Below, piece by piece: positions 26,732-37,172 of a stretch of 64,000 bases of DNA. The stretch's first letter is position 1, and every line of letters starts with the position of its first letter. The translations under genes and the position numbers were made by a program. Location: contig QCHI01000001.1 in NCBI GenBank assembly GCA_003279655.1, positions 149,534 through 213,533 of the forward strand, read 5' to 3'. This DNA is from Prochlorococcus sp. AG-402-A21 (GTDB lineage: Bacteria; Cyanobacteriota; Cyanobacteriia; PCC-6307; Cyanobiaceae). Under the pieces are notes generated by a model. It was not told where the DNA came from. It searched no databases and saw only the letters and a program-made list of their open reading frames with translations.

Positions 26732-28345
26732 ATGAAAGCAAATTTAACTTCTGAATTAAAAATTCTGGGACCTAAATCAGAGGCTAAGATCTTGTACGTC
26801 AGACTGCCTTGTAATCCTATTTTTCCAATTGGACCAATTTATTTAGCTGATCATGTTCATAAATGCTTTCCAAAAATACAACAATTAATCATAGATTTAG
26901 CTTCCTTACCCATTTTAGATGTAGAAAGGGTATTAATAAATAGTATTAAAAATTTTAAACCTACATTATTAGTTTTCTCATGGCGAGATATACAAATTTA
27001 TGCGCCTGTAGATGGTAGAGGAGGAAATCCATTACAAAATTCATTTGAAGTTTTTTATTCTAGTAATCCTCTCAAAAAAATTCGTGGCGCTTTTGGTGGT
27101 TTTCAACTATTAAGAAGTCATTATGGTGAGATATGGAGAAACCAAAGATTAATTAGGAAGGGACTAAAATATGCAAAGAAATACAAGCCAAATGCAAGTG
27201 CAATATTAGGAGGAGGTGCTGTTAGTGTTTTTTATAATCAATTAAAAAATTCGCTTCCAAAAGGGACTATTATTTCTTTAGGTGAAGGAGAACTATTAAT
27301 AGAAAAATTAATAAGAAATGAATCGATTAGTGATGAAAGATGTTTTGTTGTTGGTGAATCTCCTAGAGAAAAGTTGATTCATGAAAAACCAAACAACATA
27401 ATTAAAACTGCTTGTGACTATGGCTATATTCAATCTATTTGGCCTGAATTTAAATGGTATCTAGATGGTGGCGACTTTTATATTGGAGTACAAACCAAGC
27501 GAGGTTGTCCTCATAACTGTTGTTATTGTATTTACACTGTTATCGAAGGTAAAAAAGTCAGAATTAATCCAGTAAGTGAGGTTATTAAAGAAATTAAACA
27601 GTTATACAAACTTGGAGTTCGCGGTTTTTGGTTTACAGACGCCCAATTCATACCCTCTAGAGGACATATTCAAAATGCTAAAGATATTCTTCAATCTATC
27701 TATGATGAAGGCTTGCATGATATTCATTGGGCAGCATATATAAGAGCGGACAATATAGATGAAGAATTAGCAGAATTAATGGTTCGAACAGGTATGAGCT
27801 ATTTCGAAATTGGAATAACTTCTGGATCCCAAGAACTTGTCCGAAAAATGAAAATGGGATACAACTTAAAAACAGTTCTGAAAAATTGCGAACTTCTAGC
27901 AAAAGCAGGTTTTAAGGCACAGGTTTCAGTCAATTACTCGTTCAATGTTATAGACGAACGTCCTGAAACAATAAGACAAACAATTGCTTATCATAGAGAA
28001 TTAGAAAAGATTTTTGGAGCTGATATTGTTGAACCCTCTATATTTTTTATAGGACTTCAACCTCATACTTTGTTAGAAGAGTATGGACTGAAAAAAGGGT
28101 TATTAAAACCTGGCTATAACCCTATGAGTTTAATGCCTTGGACTGCTAGAAAACTTCTCTGGAATCCAGAGCCAATGGGGAAGGAATTTGGAAGGATTTG
28201 CTTAGAAGCCTTTGATAAAAATCCAAGTGATTTTGGTAGAACAGTGATGAACTTATTAGAAAGAGATTATGGAGTTTCATCTTTAAACGATGCATTAACT
28301 GTAGAGGCTAAAAATCGTCCGGTTCTTGCAAAAAGCCTTCGTTGA
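26732..28345 (+). CDS. Cobalamin-binding-type radical SAM protein
   Basis: 537 residues from the ATG at 26732 (an in-frame TTG is at 26717). The N-terminal part (KILYVRLPCNPIFPIGPIYL to about residue 200) resembles a B12-binding Rossmann domain; the radical SAM core has CxxxCxxC at C259, C263 and C266 (GCPHNCCYC), then GFWFTDAQFIPSRG and YFEIGITSGSQELVRKM. It resembles the cyanobacterial family annotated as photosystem II high-light acclimation radical SAM protein, which is recall, not proof. It needs a 4Fe-4S cluster and SAM. Its last 79 bases overlap the convergent CPBP gene. Confidence 0.8.
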   Translation: MKANLTSELKILGPKSEAKILYVRLPCNPIFPIGPIYLADHVHKCFPKIQQLIIDLASLPILDVERVLINSIKNFKPTLLVFSWRDIQIYAPVDGRGGNPLQNSFEVFYSSNPLKKIRGAFGGFQLLRSHYGEIWRNQRLIRKGLKYAKKYKPNASAILGGGAVSVFYNQLKNSLPKGTIISLGEGELLIEKLIRNESISDERCFVVGESPREKLIHEKPNNIIKTACDYGYIQSIWPEFKWYLDGGDFYIGVQTKRGCPHNCCYCIYTVIEGKKVRINPVSEVIKEIKQLYKLGVRGFWFTDAQFIPSRGHIQNAKDILQSIYDEGLHDIHWAAYIRADNIDEELAELMVRTGMSYFEIGITSGSQELVRKMKMGYNLKTVLKNCELLAKAGFKAQVSVNYSFNVIDERPETIRQTIAYHRELEKIFGADIVEPSIFFIGLQPHTLLEEYGLKKGLLKPGYNPMSLMPWTARKLLWNPEPMGKEFGRICLEAFDKNPSDFGRTVMNLLERDYGVSSLNDALTVEAKNRPVLAKSLR

Positions 28346-29130
28346 ATAAATATGGTAATTAATAAAATTATTATCCCAATTACGCTACCAATTGGATTCA
28401 CCATATTTTGTGTTGGTCCCAATAAAAAATAAGGAGTATCAACAGAAAAAGAAACCGTTCCCGAATCAAATAGATGCCAAATACCAACCAATCCGCCATG
28501 TAAACCAATACAACCCCATAACGATCCTCTATCAATAGTGCGCCTTAAAGTTAAAACTAATCCAAAAAGAAACAGACCAATAAAAAAAGGAATTAAAGCT
28601 AATAAACCCATGTCATGTCTGTAATGAGCAAGACTAAAAATCATAGACTGAAAAATGATTCCTTTTCTCAAACCAAACAAAAGTACCATTTCCTCCATTA
28701 ACCATCCACGAAAAACTATCTCCTCAGCAAAAACAATACCCACTATCAATAGTATTGAGTTTAATAGAGCACCTAATTTTATACTATCAATTCTATCAAC
28801 CCAGCCAAAAAAGTAAAGAAACAGAAAAAGAATAGATAGAAGAAAAACTGAAAATATAAATCCACTAAAAAATATTTTTAAAGCTTTAATTTTATTTTTA
28901 AAATCTAACCCTATAGATACCCATAGATGATTAGTTTTCCATCTAATACGTCCCCAACTAGGAAGAACACATAGAAAGATAATAAATGATATTATAGTCC
29001 CTATAATACTTAAATCATTGGGACTAATCTCTCGATTAAAAAGATAGACAACATGACTAATTAACCATCCAGCAGGATATAAAAATAAAAAAAGAGTAAA
29101 TGTTGGTATAAATTGCATCTTTTGATGCAA
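28267..29130 (-). CDS. CPBP-family intramembrane metalloprotease
   Basis: 287 residues, about eight membrane segments. Motif 1 EEIVFRGW at 136-143, motif 2 FSLAHYRH with H169, and a third His in GCIGLHGG. These are the catalytic residues of CPBP (CAAX protease and bacteriocin-processing) proteins, which cleave within the membrane. Substrate unknown. The C-terminus is encoded antisense to the radical SAM C-terminus over 79 bp. Confidence 0.85.
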   Translation of the reverse strand: MHQKMQFIPTFTLFLFLYPAGWLISHVVYLFNREISPNDLSIIGTIISFIIFLCVLPSWGRIRWKTNHLWVSIGLDFKNKIKALKIFFSGFIFSVFLLSILFLFLYFFGWVDRIDSIKLGALLNSILLIVGIVFAEEIVFRGWLMEEMVLLFGLRKGIIFQSMIFSLAHYRHDMGLLALIPFFIGLFLFGLVLTLRRTIDRGSLWGCIGLHGGLVGIWHLFDSGTVSFSVDTPYFLLGPTQNMVNPIGSVIGIIILLITIFIQRRLFARTGRFLASTVNASFKDETP

Positions 29131-29162
29131 CCATTTATTCCATAAACGACTAATTAATGATT

Positions 29163-29534
29163 TCAGCTTTCTAATTCTATAGTACTTGTTAGGCCTTTTG
29201 CCTTTAGAGATTCAGAATAAAATTCAGCAGGTTCTAAGTCACAAGTAATAACAAGTCCAACACCACTATTATGAGTTTCTAACATTATATTTAAAGCATC
29301 CTGTTCACTTAATTGTGGAACCACCTGCCTTAAAGTTTCAACTACATAATCCATAGTATTTACTGGATCATTATGAAGCAAAACCTTATATTTGGGAGAT
29401 AATTTCCTAACTCGTTGGACTTCCCGATCAATAACAGCAGTGTCTCCATCATTTTGATTTACAGAATCAACCATAATTAATTTGCCAAGATGAATAGCAC
29501 TTTTAAAAAAAGAACTTACCATGATATTACGCAT
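29163..29534 (-). CDS. clpS: ATP-dependent Clp protease adaptor ClpS
   Basis: Core KYKVLLHNDPVNTMDYVVETL and MLETHNSGVGLV is diagnostic of ClpS, which recognises N-degrons and delivers them to ClpC/ClpP. Read from 29534 it has 123 residues and shares the A of the dapL stop (TAATG), suggesting translational coupling; the first 20 residues are hydrophobic and basic. An internal ATG at 29474 would give 103 residues, a normal ClpS length. Which start is used is unresolved. Confidence 0.88.
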   Translation of the reverse strand: MRNIMVSSFFKSAIHLGKLIMVDSVNQNDGDTAVIDREVQRVRKLSPKYKVLLHNDPVNTMDYVVETLRQVVPQLSEQDALNIMLETHNSGVGLVITCDLEPAEFYSESLKAKGLTSTIELES

Positions 29535-30757
29535 TAAAGTTTTACGATTCTTTCCATAGCTTTCTCGACATTTTCCCTACTGTTGAAGGCAGACAATCGA
29601 AAATAACCTTCTCCCGCAGCCCCAAAGCCACTTCCTGGAGTTCCCACAACATTTGCTTTTTTAAGCAAGAAATCGAAAAAATCCCATGAGCTCATGTTTT
29701 CAGGTGTTTTAATCCAGGCATAGGGGGCATTGATCGCCCCAAAGACTTCAAAACCTGCAGAAGTCAAATTGGATTTAATAATTTGCGCATTGTCCATATA
29801 AAAACTTATCAATCTTTTAATTTGAGCTTGCCCTTGTTCAGAGTAGACAGCCTCAGCCCCTCTCTGGACTATGTAATTTACACCATTGAATTTAGTACTC
29901 TGACGACGATTCCATAAAGACCATAAATCAACTTCTTTGTTTCCTGCTTTACCTTTTAAAGTCTTAGGAATCACTGTAAAAGCACATCGTATTCCTGTGA
30001 AACCTGCATTTTTTGAAAAAGAACGAAACTCAATTGCACAATCTTTTGCTCCTTCAATTTCATAAATGGAATGAGGAATTGATTCATCTTGAATGAAAGC
30101 CTCATAGGCAGCATCAAAAAGAATCAATGAATTGTATTTCTTTGCATAATCAACCCAAGATGCTAATTGTTCTCGAGTCGCTACAGCTCCAGTTGGATTA
30201 TTAGGAAAACAAAGATAAATCAAATCAAATTTTTCTTTTGGTATTTCTGCCTCAAAACCATTTTCTGAATGAATTGGAATGTAAGTTAAACCTTGATATT
30301 CCCCTGACTCATTTACTTCTCCTGTCCTCCCAGTCATTACATTAGTGTCAACGTATACCGGATAAACAGGATCAGTTACTGCGATTTTATTTTCCTTACC
30401 GAGAATATCTAAAATATTGCTGCTGTCGCATTTTGAGCCATCTGAAATAAAGATTTCGTCTGCTGAGATCTTACAACCACGAGATAAATAATCATTTAGA
30501 CAGATGCTCTCGCGAAGCCAAGAATAGCCTTGCTCCGGGCCATACCCCCGAAAACCTTCAGCAGTTCCCATCTCTTCAATAGCCACTTTCATTGCTTCAC
30601 GACAAGCCATAGGAAGAGGTTCAGTGACATCACCAATCCCTAAACGGATCAAATCACTATCTGGATACTTAAAACTAAATTCCTTAATTCTTCTAGAAAT
30701 CTCTGGGAAAAGATAACCTGCTTTTAATTTCAGGTAATCAGCATTAACTTGAACCAC
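29534..30757 (-). CDS. dapL: LL-diaminopimelate aminotransferase
   Basis: 407 residues, class I/II PLP aminotransferase. [39 protein letters not shown] and the PLP Lys in [12 protein letters not shown] fit DapL. It converts tetrahydrodipicolinate to LL-diaminopimelate in one step, the lysine and peptidoglycan route used by cyanobacteria and plants. First gene of a two-gene unit with clpS. Confidence 0.93.
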   Translation of the reverse strand: MVQVNADYLKLKAGYLFPEISRRIKEFSFKYPDSDLIRLGIGDVTEPLPMACREAMKVAIEEMGTAEGFRGYGPEQGYSWLRESICLNDYLSRGCKISADEIFISDGSKCDSSNILDILGKENKIAVTDPVYPVYVDTNVMTGRTGEVNESGEYQGLTYIPIHSENGFEAEIPKEKFDLIYLCFPNNPTGAVATREQLASWVDYAKKYNSLILFDAAYEAFIQDESIPHSIYEIEGAKDCAIEFRSFSKNAGFTGIRCAFTVIPKTLKGKAGNKEVDLWSLWNRRQSTKFNGVNYIVQRGAEAVYSEQGQAQIKRLISFYMDNAQIIKSNLTSAGFEVFGAINAPYAWIKTPENMSSWDFFDFLLKKANVVGTPGSGFGAAGEGYFRLSAFNSRENVEKAMERIVKL

Positions 30758-31147
30758 TTGAAAATCAACTAGATTTATTTAAGGATAATCCCTCAAACCC
30801 CTTCAGATATTCAAAGTTAGACGATCATATAATTTAGAACGATTTTTCCTATCCTGACTAATACCAAATAAAGAATTTTAAAAAAGTGATCCTGTGTTAA
30901 TGTAATTATTACTAAGCAAACAGGTTTAAGTCCTTATTGTTCTTAGTTAACGTCAGTTATTCTTAAAGGGAAACCTAGATTAAACTCTGGCAACTCCGGA
31001 AATAAACCGGAATATATTTAATTCCCACTTCGAACAGTCGTCAAAAATCTCTTTAAGTTTGTTTGGCGTTAAAAAATTTACAACGATCAATTTGCAGTTT
31101 TTCTGCTGATTTGTTTTTTAATAGCTTGAAAAAGCTCAACATTATAT
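30758..31147 (+). promoter_or_regulatory. Long intergenic region and probable 5' leader of rne
   Basis: 390 bp without a convincing gene, between divergent dapL and rne. It includes a small hairpin (TCCGG/CCGGA with a 7-base loop near 31005-31021) and U-rich stretches towards the rne start. RNase E genes are commonly autoregulated through their 5' leader; whether this one is cannot be seen from sequence. Confidence 0.35.
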
Positions 31148-33070
31148 ATGCCCCAGCAAATTGTCATTGCTGAGCATTTGCGAATTGCCGCTCTGCTCAC
31201 TGATGAGAGACTAGATGAATTAATTGTGGCTCAAGGTAGCTACCAAATAGGAGATGTTTTCTTGGGAACAGTTGAAAATGTTCTTCCAGGAATAGATGCA
31301 GCTTTTGTCAATATTGGAGAAAGTGAAAAAAATGGTTTTATTCATGTAAATGATCTTGGACCACTGAGATTAAAAAAAGCCACTGCTGGAATAACAGAGT
31401 TACTCGAGCCAAGGCAAAAGGTTTTAGTTCAAGTAATGAAAGAGCCCACTGGATCAAAAGGTCCTAGACTGACTGGGAACTTAGCTCTTCCAGGTAGATA
31501 TCTTGTCCTTCAACCTTATGGACAAGGTGTCAATATTTCGAGAAGAATTAGTACTGAGAGTGAAAGAAATCGACTTAGAGCATTAGGAGTCCTGGTCAAG
31601 CCTCCAAGCACTGGTCTTCTGATGAGAACAGAAGCGGAAGATGTTTCTGAAGAACTGTTAATAGATGATCTAGAAAGTCTTCTTAAACAATGGGAGCTTA
31701 TTCAACAAGCATCTGAAAGTTGTACCCCTCCAATTCTTTTAAATAGAGATGAAGACTTTATTCATAGAATCCTGAGAGATCATATAGGCCAAAATGTTCA
31801 ACATATGATCGTAGATAATCCTGAAGCAGTTGGTCGTATAAAAAATTTCCTTGGCAAGGATAGTAAAGAACTAACAATAGAACTTCATAGCGAATCACAA
31901 AATATATTAGAAAAATACCGAGTAATTTCTGCAATTACTGATGCATTAAAACCAAGGGTAGATCTACCATCTGGTGGTTATATAATAATAGAACCAACAG
32001 AAGCTTTAACTGTTATTGATGTCAACTCTGGTTCATTTACTCGTTCAGCAAATTCCAGAGAAACAGTTCTATGGACAAATTGTGAAGCAGCAATAGAAAT
32101 AGCAAGACAATTAAAATTAAGGAATATTGGTGGGGTTATTATCATTGATTTTATAGATATGGATACAAGAAGAGATCAACTTCAATTATTAGAGCATTTC
32201 ACATCTGCTATTAACGGTGACTCGGCACGGCCACAAATTGCTCAAATTACAGAACTGGGACTTGTTGAGTTAACCAGAAAAAGACAAGGTCAGAATATAT
32301 ATGAATTGTTTGGAAAAACTTGTCCTAATTGCCAAGGGCAAGGGCATCTTCCAAATATCACTATTCAAGACAAAATCCAAACAATCTCAACTGAATCTGG
32401 TGTAATCAATTCAAGTTTAGTCATAGGGAATGAAATACAATCTATACAAGAAAATAATATCAAGAAGAAGCGAACTAATAAAACAAAAGATACAGAAACA
32501 AGCTTAATTAATGACGAGAATAAATCAATTCTAAATAATAATTTGGTGCCTGTATTAACAGATACAAGTGGTGACGACATTTCTTTAAACAATAACAAAA
32601 AGAAAGAAAAAATTACAATTAATATACATATGAATAAGAGTGAGGAGTTTGTATACAGTTCAATGGGATTAGATCCTATTCTTCTCTTAGAAGAACCTCC
32701 ATCAACTGAAAACTACACTGTTAATATAATCAGACCTGGGGAAGAAATAGGGGAGGAAAGAAACAATATACTTGAGCCAGATCAAGGAAACACACTTAAT
32801 AATAATCCCCATGACAAGCATAGAAAAAATAATAAGGATATTATTCGTCTTAAAAACAACAATCCTATTGAGAAAAAATCAACCAATTCTGAAGAAATAG
32901 AAAATGTCGAAGAAGAAAAGATCAATGTGGATTTCGATGAAGAAACAAATGAATTAACTATTGCTGACAATATTATAAAAAATGAAAAGAATGAATCTAG
33001 TTCTACTGAATCACAAGAAGTTAATGAGGATCCAAGAAGAAAAAGAAGAAGGTCTTCCGCTTCTTCTTAA
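31148..33070 (+). CDS. rne: Ribonuclease E/G family endoribonuclease
   Basis: 640 residues. N-terminal S1 domain (about 30-120: [23 protein letters not shown]), 5' sensor and DNase I-like catalytic part with [12 protein letters not shown] near 295 and [11 protein letters not shown] near 335, and the zinc link C392/C395 (CPNCQGQG). Residues about 410-640 are low-complexity, rich in Asn, Lys and Glu, and should be disordered. The extreme C-terminus [11 protein letters not shown] matches the Arg-rich peptide that binds PNPase in cyanobacterial RNase E. Central enzyme of mRNA turnover. rnhB follows after two bases. Confidence 0.95.
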   Translation: MPQQIVIAEHLRIAALLTDERLDELIVAQGSYQIGDVFLGTVENVLPGIDAAFVNIGESEKNGFIHVNDLGPLRLKKATAGITELLEPRQKVLVQVMKEPTGSKGPRLTGNLALPGRYLVLQPYGQGVNISRRISTESERNRLRALGVLVKPPSTGLLMRTEAEDVSEELLIDDLESLLKQWELIQQASESCTPPILLNRDEDFIHRILRDHIGQNVQHMIVDNPEAVGRIKNFLGKDSKELTIELHSESQNILEKYRVISAITDALKPRVDLPSGGYIIIEPTEALTVIDVNSGSFTRSANSRETVLWTNCEAAIEIARQLKLRNIGGVIIIDFIDMDTRRDQLQLLEHFTSAINGDSARPQIAQITELGLVELTRKRQGQNIYELFGKTCPNCQGQGHLPNITIQDKIQTISTESGVINSSLVIGNEIQSIQENNIKKKRTNKTKDTETSLINDENKSILNNNLVPVLTDTSGDDISLNNNKKKEKITINIHMNKSEEFVYSSMGLDPILLLEEPPSTENYTVNIIRPGEEIGEERNNILEPDQGNTLNNNPHDKHRKNNKDIIRLKNNNPIEKKSTNSEEIENVEEEKINVDFDEETNELTIADNIIKNEKNESSSTESQEVNEDPRRKRRRSSASS

Positions 33071-33072
33071 AC

Positions 33073-33660
33073 ATGGAGTCCAAGAAATCTCTGATTGCAG
33101 GAGTTGATGAAGTAGGGAAAGGTTGTTTATTTGGCCCCGTTTTTGCTGGAGCAGTAATATTAAGCAAAGCAAACGCAACAAATCTCTTAAGACAAGGCCT
33201 GAAGGACAGTAAAAAATTAAGCCCCCGAAAAAGACATGACTTAGTTCCTTTAATAAAAACAAACTCAATAGATTGGGCGATAGGCCAGGCTTCAGCAAGA
33301 GAAATTGACAGTATCGGAATCCGAAAGGCTACTGAGAAAGCAATGCTAAGAGCATTAGAAAAATTTTCATCCCCACCAGACTTAATTCTCGTAGACGGAA
33401 TATTACCCATTCACCTGTGGCCAGGACAACAAAAAACACAAGTTCGAGGTGAGGATCATTTCCCCTCAATTGCAGCCGCAAGTGTTTTAGCAAAAGAAGC
33501 AAGAGATGAATTGATTAAACGACTAGCTCGCCAATACAGTCTTTATGGGCTAGAAAATAATAAGGGGTATGGAACTGCAATCCATAGAATAAATCTAATC
33601 AAATCAGGGGCAACAAAACTCCATCGAAAAAGTTTTCTCTCCAGATTGGAAATAGGTTGA
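33073..33660 (+). CDS. rnhB: Ribonuclease HII
   Basis: 195 residues. [14 protein letters not shown] (10-23) gives catalytic D12 and E13; [10 protein letters not shown] and [18 protein letters not shown] complete the family pattern. Removes ribonucleotides from DNA. It is translationally close to rne (2-bp gap) and ends 14 bp from the convergent DUF1997 gene. Confidence 0.95.
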   Translation: MESKKSLIAGVDEVGKGCLFGPVFAGAVILSKANATNLLRQGLKDSKKLSPRKRHDLVPLIKTNSIDWAIGQASAREIDSIGIRKATEKAMLRALEKFSSPPDLILVDGILPIHLWPGQQKTQVRGEDHFPSIAAASVLAKEARDELIKRLARQYSLYGLENNKGYGTAIHRINLIKSGATKLHRKSFLSRLEIG

Positions 33661-33674
33661 TATTTATTTTGTAA

Positions 33675-34193
33675 CTATTTTTCTTTACACCAATTATTAA
33701 AGTCAACAATTAGCTGCTTCTCAACCCTTGCCTTAATTCCTAATAAAATTCCATTTAATATTGATTGCCCTGTGGACTCGAGTATTTTAGGAGGAATTAA
33801 TCTCAATAGCTGAGGCTGACTGACTGTTACACCCAAAAGAGCCTCGCCTTCAAGGCCTGAAGGTTTTGCCTCCAGAACTGCATCTAAGGTTAAATCAAAA
33901 TCATCAACTAATCCCAAGCCATCTAATTGACTTTCCGTAACATACATTCTGATTTTTCTATCAGTATTTTCGACCCCTATTGATACAACTGGATTTATTT
34001 GAAGTTGAAAAACCTTAAAGCTTGTGACTTCGTACTTAAAACTACCTGGCCCCAAAGTAGTCAATTTTTTAGGATCAAGCATTGCTCCTACAACTCTTTC
34101 CTGTTGTAGGAGATAATCAGGAAGTTGATCCTCATTATCTTGAACAACTAGATCAATTTTTTGTCGCGCTGTAAAGGCAAGAGCCATTATCAA
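33675..34193 (-). CDS. DUF1997 family protein
   Basis: 172 residues, a cyanobacterial and chloroplast family of unknown function. Visible pattern: YEVTSFKVFQLQINPVVSIGVEN, EGEALLGVTVSQPQLLRLIP. No signal peptide or membrane segment; probably a START-like beta fold, which is inference. The start may be Met1 or Met3. Divergent from pheA with 48 bp. Confidence 0.75.
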   Translation of the reverse strand: MIMALAFTARQKIDLVVQDNEDQLPDYLLQQERVVGAMLDPKKLTTLGPGSFKYEVTSFKVFQLQINPVVSIGVENTDRKIRMYVTESQLDGLGLVDDFDLTLDAVLEAKPSGLEGEALLGVTVSQPQLLRLIPPKILESTGQSILNGILLGIKARVEKQLIVDFNNWCKEK

Positions 34194-34241
34194 AAACTTG
34201 CTCAGATTGATCTTATCGGCATTTACCCCTTTTTTTTTCCA

Positions 34242-35072
34242 ATGTCAACTCGAGTGGCCTACCTTGGGCCAAAAGGAACATACGCTGAGAAGGCTGCAAA
34301 AGCTCTAGCAGCACTAGAAAACCTTAACTTTCCACAGTTCTCTCCATGTAAAGGGTTGAGGTCTGTGGTGGATAATCTTGCAAACAATCTTTGTGAAGCA
34401 GCCGTAGTACCAATTGAAAATTCAGTAGAAGGTGGTGTTACAACAACATTAGATTCTCTATGGAGACATAAAAATCTATTTATTCACAGAGCTCTGGTGC
34501 TCCCCATAAAGCACTCACTAATGAGCAGCGGATCAATATCAAGTGTTTCAGAGGTCCTTTCCCATCCTCAGGCAATAGCTCAATGCAGCCAGTGGTTAAA
34601 CGACAACATTCCAAATGCCGTGCATTTACCAACAAATTCAACGGCAGAAGCCATAAGAATGGTAAAAGGCAGCTCATTTAGAGCAGCGATAGGATCCAAA
34701 GATGCAAGTCAAGATCTAAATATTCTGGCTTACCCTATTAATGATATTGAAGGTAATTGCACAAGATTTGTTCTACTTAGTAAGAACAACATTAAAGTTG
34801 ATGGGAATAAAGCAAGTATGGCTTTTTCTCTTAAGTCAAATAGTCCAGGTGCATTACTAAAAGCATTGAATTGCATAGCAAATCTTGGCTTGAATATGAG
34901 TAGAATAGAGTCTCGTCCTTCAAAAAGAGAATTAGGGGAATATGTCTTTTTCATAGATCTTGATTTAAATAATTCTAATAAAAAAGACTTTGAAAAAATT
35001 ACTGAAGAGTTATCTCCACTTTGCAATCAAATAATTAATTTTGGATGTTATTTCGGATCAGAAGTTGAGTAA
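34242..35072 (+). CDS. pheA: Prephenate dehydratase
   Basis: 276 residues from the ATG at 34242 (MSTRVAYLGPKGTYAEKAAK); an upstream frame extension is not conserved-looking. Catalytic domain with AAVVPIENSVEGGVTTTLD and the TRF motif in NCTRFVLLS; C-terminal ACT domain with the Phe-binding ESRPSKRELGEYVFFID. Converts prephenate to phenylpyruvate and is presumably inhibited by Phe through the ACT domain. Monofunctional, no chorismate mutase domain. Confidence 0.93.
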   Translation: MSTRVAYLGPKGTYAEKAAKALAALENLNFPQFSPCKGLRSVVDNLANNLCEAAVVPIENSVEGGVTTTLDSLWRHKNLFIHRALVLPIKHSLMSSGSISSVSEVLSHPQAIAQCSQWLNDNIPNAVHLPTNSTAEAIRMVKGSSFRAAIGSKDASQDLNILAYPINDIEGNCTRFVLLSKNNIKVDGNKASMAFSLKSNSPGALLKALNCIANLGLNMSRIESRPSKRELGEYVFFIDLDLNNSNKKDFEKITEELSPLCNQIINFGCYFGSEVE

Positions 35073-35073
35073 T

Positions 35074-36006
35074 TTATCCTCTTGCTTTGAAAACTCCAAA
35101 TTTCATCAAACCTCTTGAAAAAGACCATCTCATCATTAGTATCGTTGGGATTTCTCTAAATGCCTTTAAAAGAGACCTAAGGCCTAACCTCAAGATAGAT
35201 GAAGGCCTTCTAAACCCTTCATATATCGATTCATTCCAAGATTGGATTGTGTATTTTGTCCAATTAGAAGTCTCTACAGAGCTCCCATAATAAGGACTGT
35301 TTAATAAGTTGTTTTTAAACCCTTCAATACTTGAAAATTCAGGATGGGTCCATTGAATTAGTAATTGATTCATAATGAACTTTTCCAATAAATTTAAGGG
35401 GTACTTTATTGAATCTCTTTGATTCCAATCGGCAATTGCTAAAACGCCACCAGGCCTAAGGACTCTGAGCATCTCATCTGCGAACGTTTGTTTATCAAAG
35501 ATATGAGGCCCAGCTTCAACACTCCAAACCCCATCAAAGCTTCCTTTTTCAAACTTTAAATCAAGTGCATCCATTACCTCGAAACGACAAAAATCGTTTT
35601 TAGCAGTTAATTCATTTGCTCTTTTAATTTGTTCTTGGCTTATGGAAATACCAATGACATCAAATCCATAGTGATCAGATAATATTCTTGAACTTCCTCC
35701 AATTCCACATCCAACATCTAAAACCCTTGAGCCTTTTGGTAATTTATCCAAACCGCTCCAACGAACTAATTCATGAACAAAATCAACCTTTGCTTTTCTA
35801 AAGTCTTTTTTTATTTTTGGTCTTTCGTAAAAACCAAGATGTATATGTTCTCCCCAGAGATTTTCTAATAAACGATCATTAGTCCAGGAATCATATGAGG
35901 ATGCAACACTATTAACTGATTCATATTTCCGACTTTTCTTGAGCCATAGAGTACTTAAAGTAAATAGAAATAAAGTACTAAATATAAAAATTAATATCCA
36001 TTGCAT
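35074..36006 (-). CDS. SAM-dependent methyltransferase, MPBQ/tocopherol-methyltransferase-like
   Basis: 310 residues. One N-terminal membrane anchor (2-21), then WGEHIHLGFY (51-60), typical of tocopherol and MPBQ methyltransferases, motif I DVGCGIGG at 97-104, and VWSVEAGPHIFDK and LRPGGVLAIADW. It resembles the cyanobacterial MPBQ/MSBQ methyltransferase (Sll0418-like), which methylates plastoquinone or tocopherol precursors. The exact substrate is inference. Three bases from the LON-domain gene upstream on the same strand. Confidence 0.78.
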   Translation of the reverse strand: MQWILIFIFSTLFLFTLSTLWLKKSRKYESVNSVASSYDSWTNDRLLENLWGEHIHLGFYERPKIKKDFRKAKVDFVHELVRWSGLDKLPKGSRVLDVGCGIGGSSRILSDHYGFDVIGISISQEQIKRANELTAKNDFCRFEVMDALDLKFEKGSFDGVWSVEAGPHIFDKQTFADEMLRVLRPGGVLAIADWNQRDSIKYPLNLLEKFIMNQLLIQWTHPEFSSIEGFKNNLLNSPYYGSSVETSNWTKYTIQSWNESIYEGFRRPSSILRLGLRSLLKAFREIPTILMMRWSFSRGLMKFGVFKARG

Positions 36007-36008
36007 AA

Positions 36009-36671
36009 TTAGTTGTTAGCTTGATCAGCGTTTGAAAAAGTATCTTTTAAAGCAGTTCTGGCAGCTAGTTGCCTTCTTGTGTGATCAAGAAGTTCGTATT
36101 CTCTTTCCAATCGATGGTAAGTATTTGTTAACTCTAATAAATTTTGCTGTTCACTTGCTACTGGACCTCCAAGATGAGCAGCTATCCAAAAAGACAACTC
36201 TCTGGGGATTTCGGGCAAAGAGTCAGGAAGTACCTTCTCAGAATCAGTTAATTTGGAGGTAAGAGAAACTACATCCTTCAGGGCGATAGCAACGGAGTCT
36301 TTGAGTTCTAATAGTTTTGTTTGATCTGAAATTTGATCATCATCGACCCAACTAACTAAAGCATTAATAAAAGGGGTTTCGCTAATGATTTCTAAGACTC
36401 GAAATCTTTGCTGTCCAATAGTAACTATGTTACTTCTACCATCTTGTGAAGTTTGATGCTTGATGATCTCAGCACAACAACCAACATCTGCCATTTTTTT
36501 TTCAACTGGATCCCATCTAACAACTCCAAAACGGCTATCCGATTTCAAAACAGATTGAAGCATCACTCTATAGCGAGTCTCAAAAATATGAAGAGGCAAG
36601 TATTCCTGAGGAAAGAGCACAACCTCAGGCAATGGGAAAAGTGGCAGCTCCCTAACTGAAAGTTCGCTCAA
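36009..36671 (-). CDS. LON N-terminal (substrate-binding) domain protein
   Basis: 220 residues containing only the Lon N-terminal domain: LPLFPLPEVVLFPQEYLPLHIFETRYRVML at the N-terminus is diagnostic. It has no ATPase or protease domain, so it is not a Lon protease. Such stand-alone proteins are widespread in cyanobacteria; function unknown. Lies between rpsJ and the methyltransferase on the same strand. Confidence 0.88.
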   Translation of the reverse strand: MSELSVRELPLFPLPEVVLFPQEYLPLHIFETRYRVMLQSVLKSDSRFGVVRWDPVEKKMADVGCCAEIIKHQTSQDGRSNIVTIGQQRFRVLEIISETPFINALVSWVDDDQISDQTKLLELKDSVAIALKDVVSLTSKLTDSEKVLPDSLPEIPRELSFWIAAHLGGPVASEQQNLLELTNTYHRLEREYELLDHTRRQLAARTALKDTFSNADQANN

Positions 36672-36731
36672 ATGAGTATTCCTAATTAAACATATCCTAG
36701 ATAATCAATCTCGGGTTTGAGAGAAAAAGAT

Positions 36732-37052
36732 CTAGAGCTTAACTTCTATATCAACTCCGCTTGGAAGGTCCAACTTCATCAAAGCGTCTATAGTCTTTGC
36801 TGAAGGGCTATAAATATCAATAATTCTTCTATGTGTTCTTGTTTCAAAATGCTCTCTTGAGTCTTTATCAACATGAGGGGAACGAAGAACACAATAAATT
36901 TTTCTTTTTGTAGGAAGAGGAATAGGACCAATTGCTGAAGCAGCTGTTGTATCTGCAGTCTCAATAATTTTATCGCAAGATAAATCTAGCATTCTTCTAT
37001 CAAAAGCCTTTAGGCGAATGCGTATTTTTTGCTGAGCAATTGCAGTTGACAT
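36732..37052 (-). CDS. rpsJ: 30S ribosomal protein S10
   Basis: 106 residues, full length: [53 protein letters not shown]. In cyanobacteria rpsJ ends the str operon after tuf, as here. Also the transcription antitermination factor NusE. Confidence 0.97.
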
Positions 37053-37132
37053 GATGGGATGACCAAAAGTTAATTAAGTTTTCTAGGTTCTTTTAAGTAT
37101 GAACTCATCAGTTCATTTGTTTTTCCAATCTA

Positions 37133-37165
37133 GAGGATGACCTGAATAAATAACAAGTCATCCTC
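37133..37165. repeat. Hairpin between tuf and rpsJ
   Basis: GAGGATGAC (37133-37141) and GTCATCCTC (37157-37165) form a perfect 9-bp stem in the 120-bp gap. No T-run follows on the minus strand, so it may be an mRNA-processing or stabilising element rather than a terminator. Confidence 0.5.
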
Positions 37166-37172
37166 AAAATCA

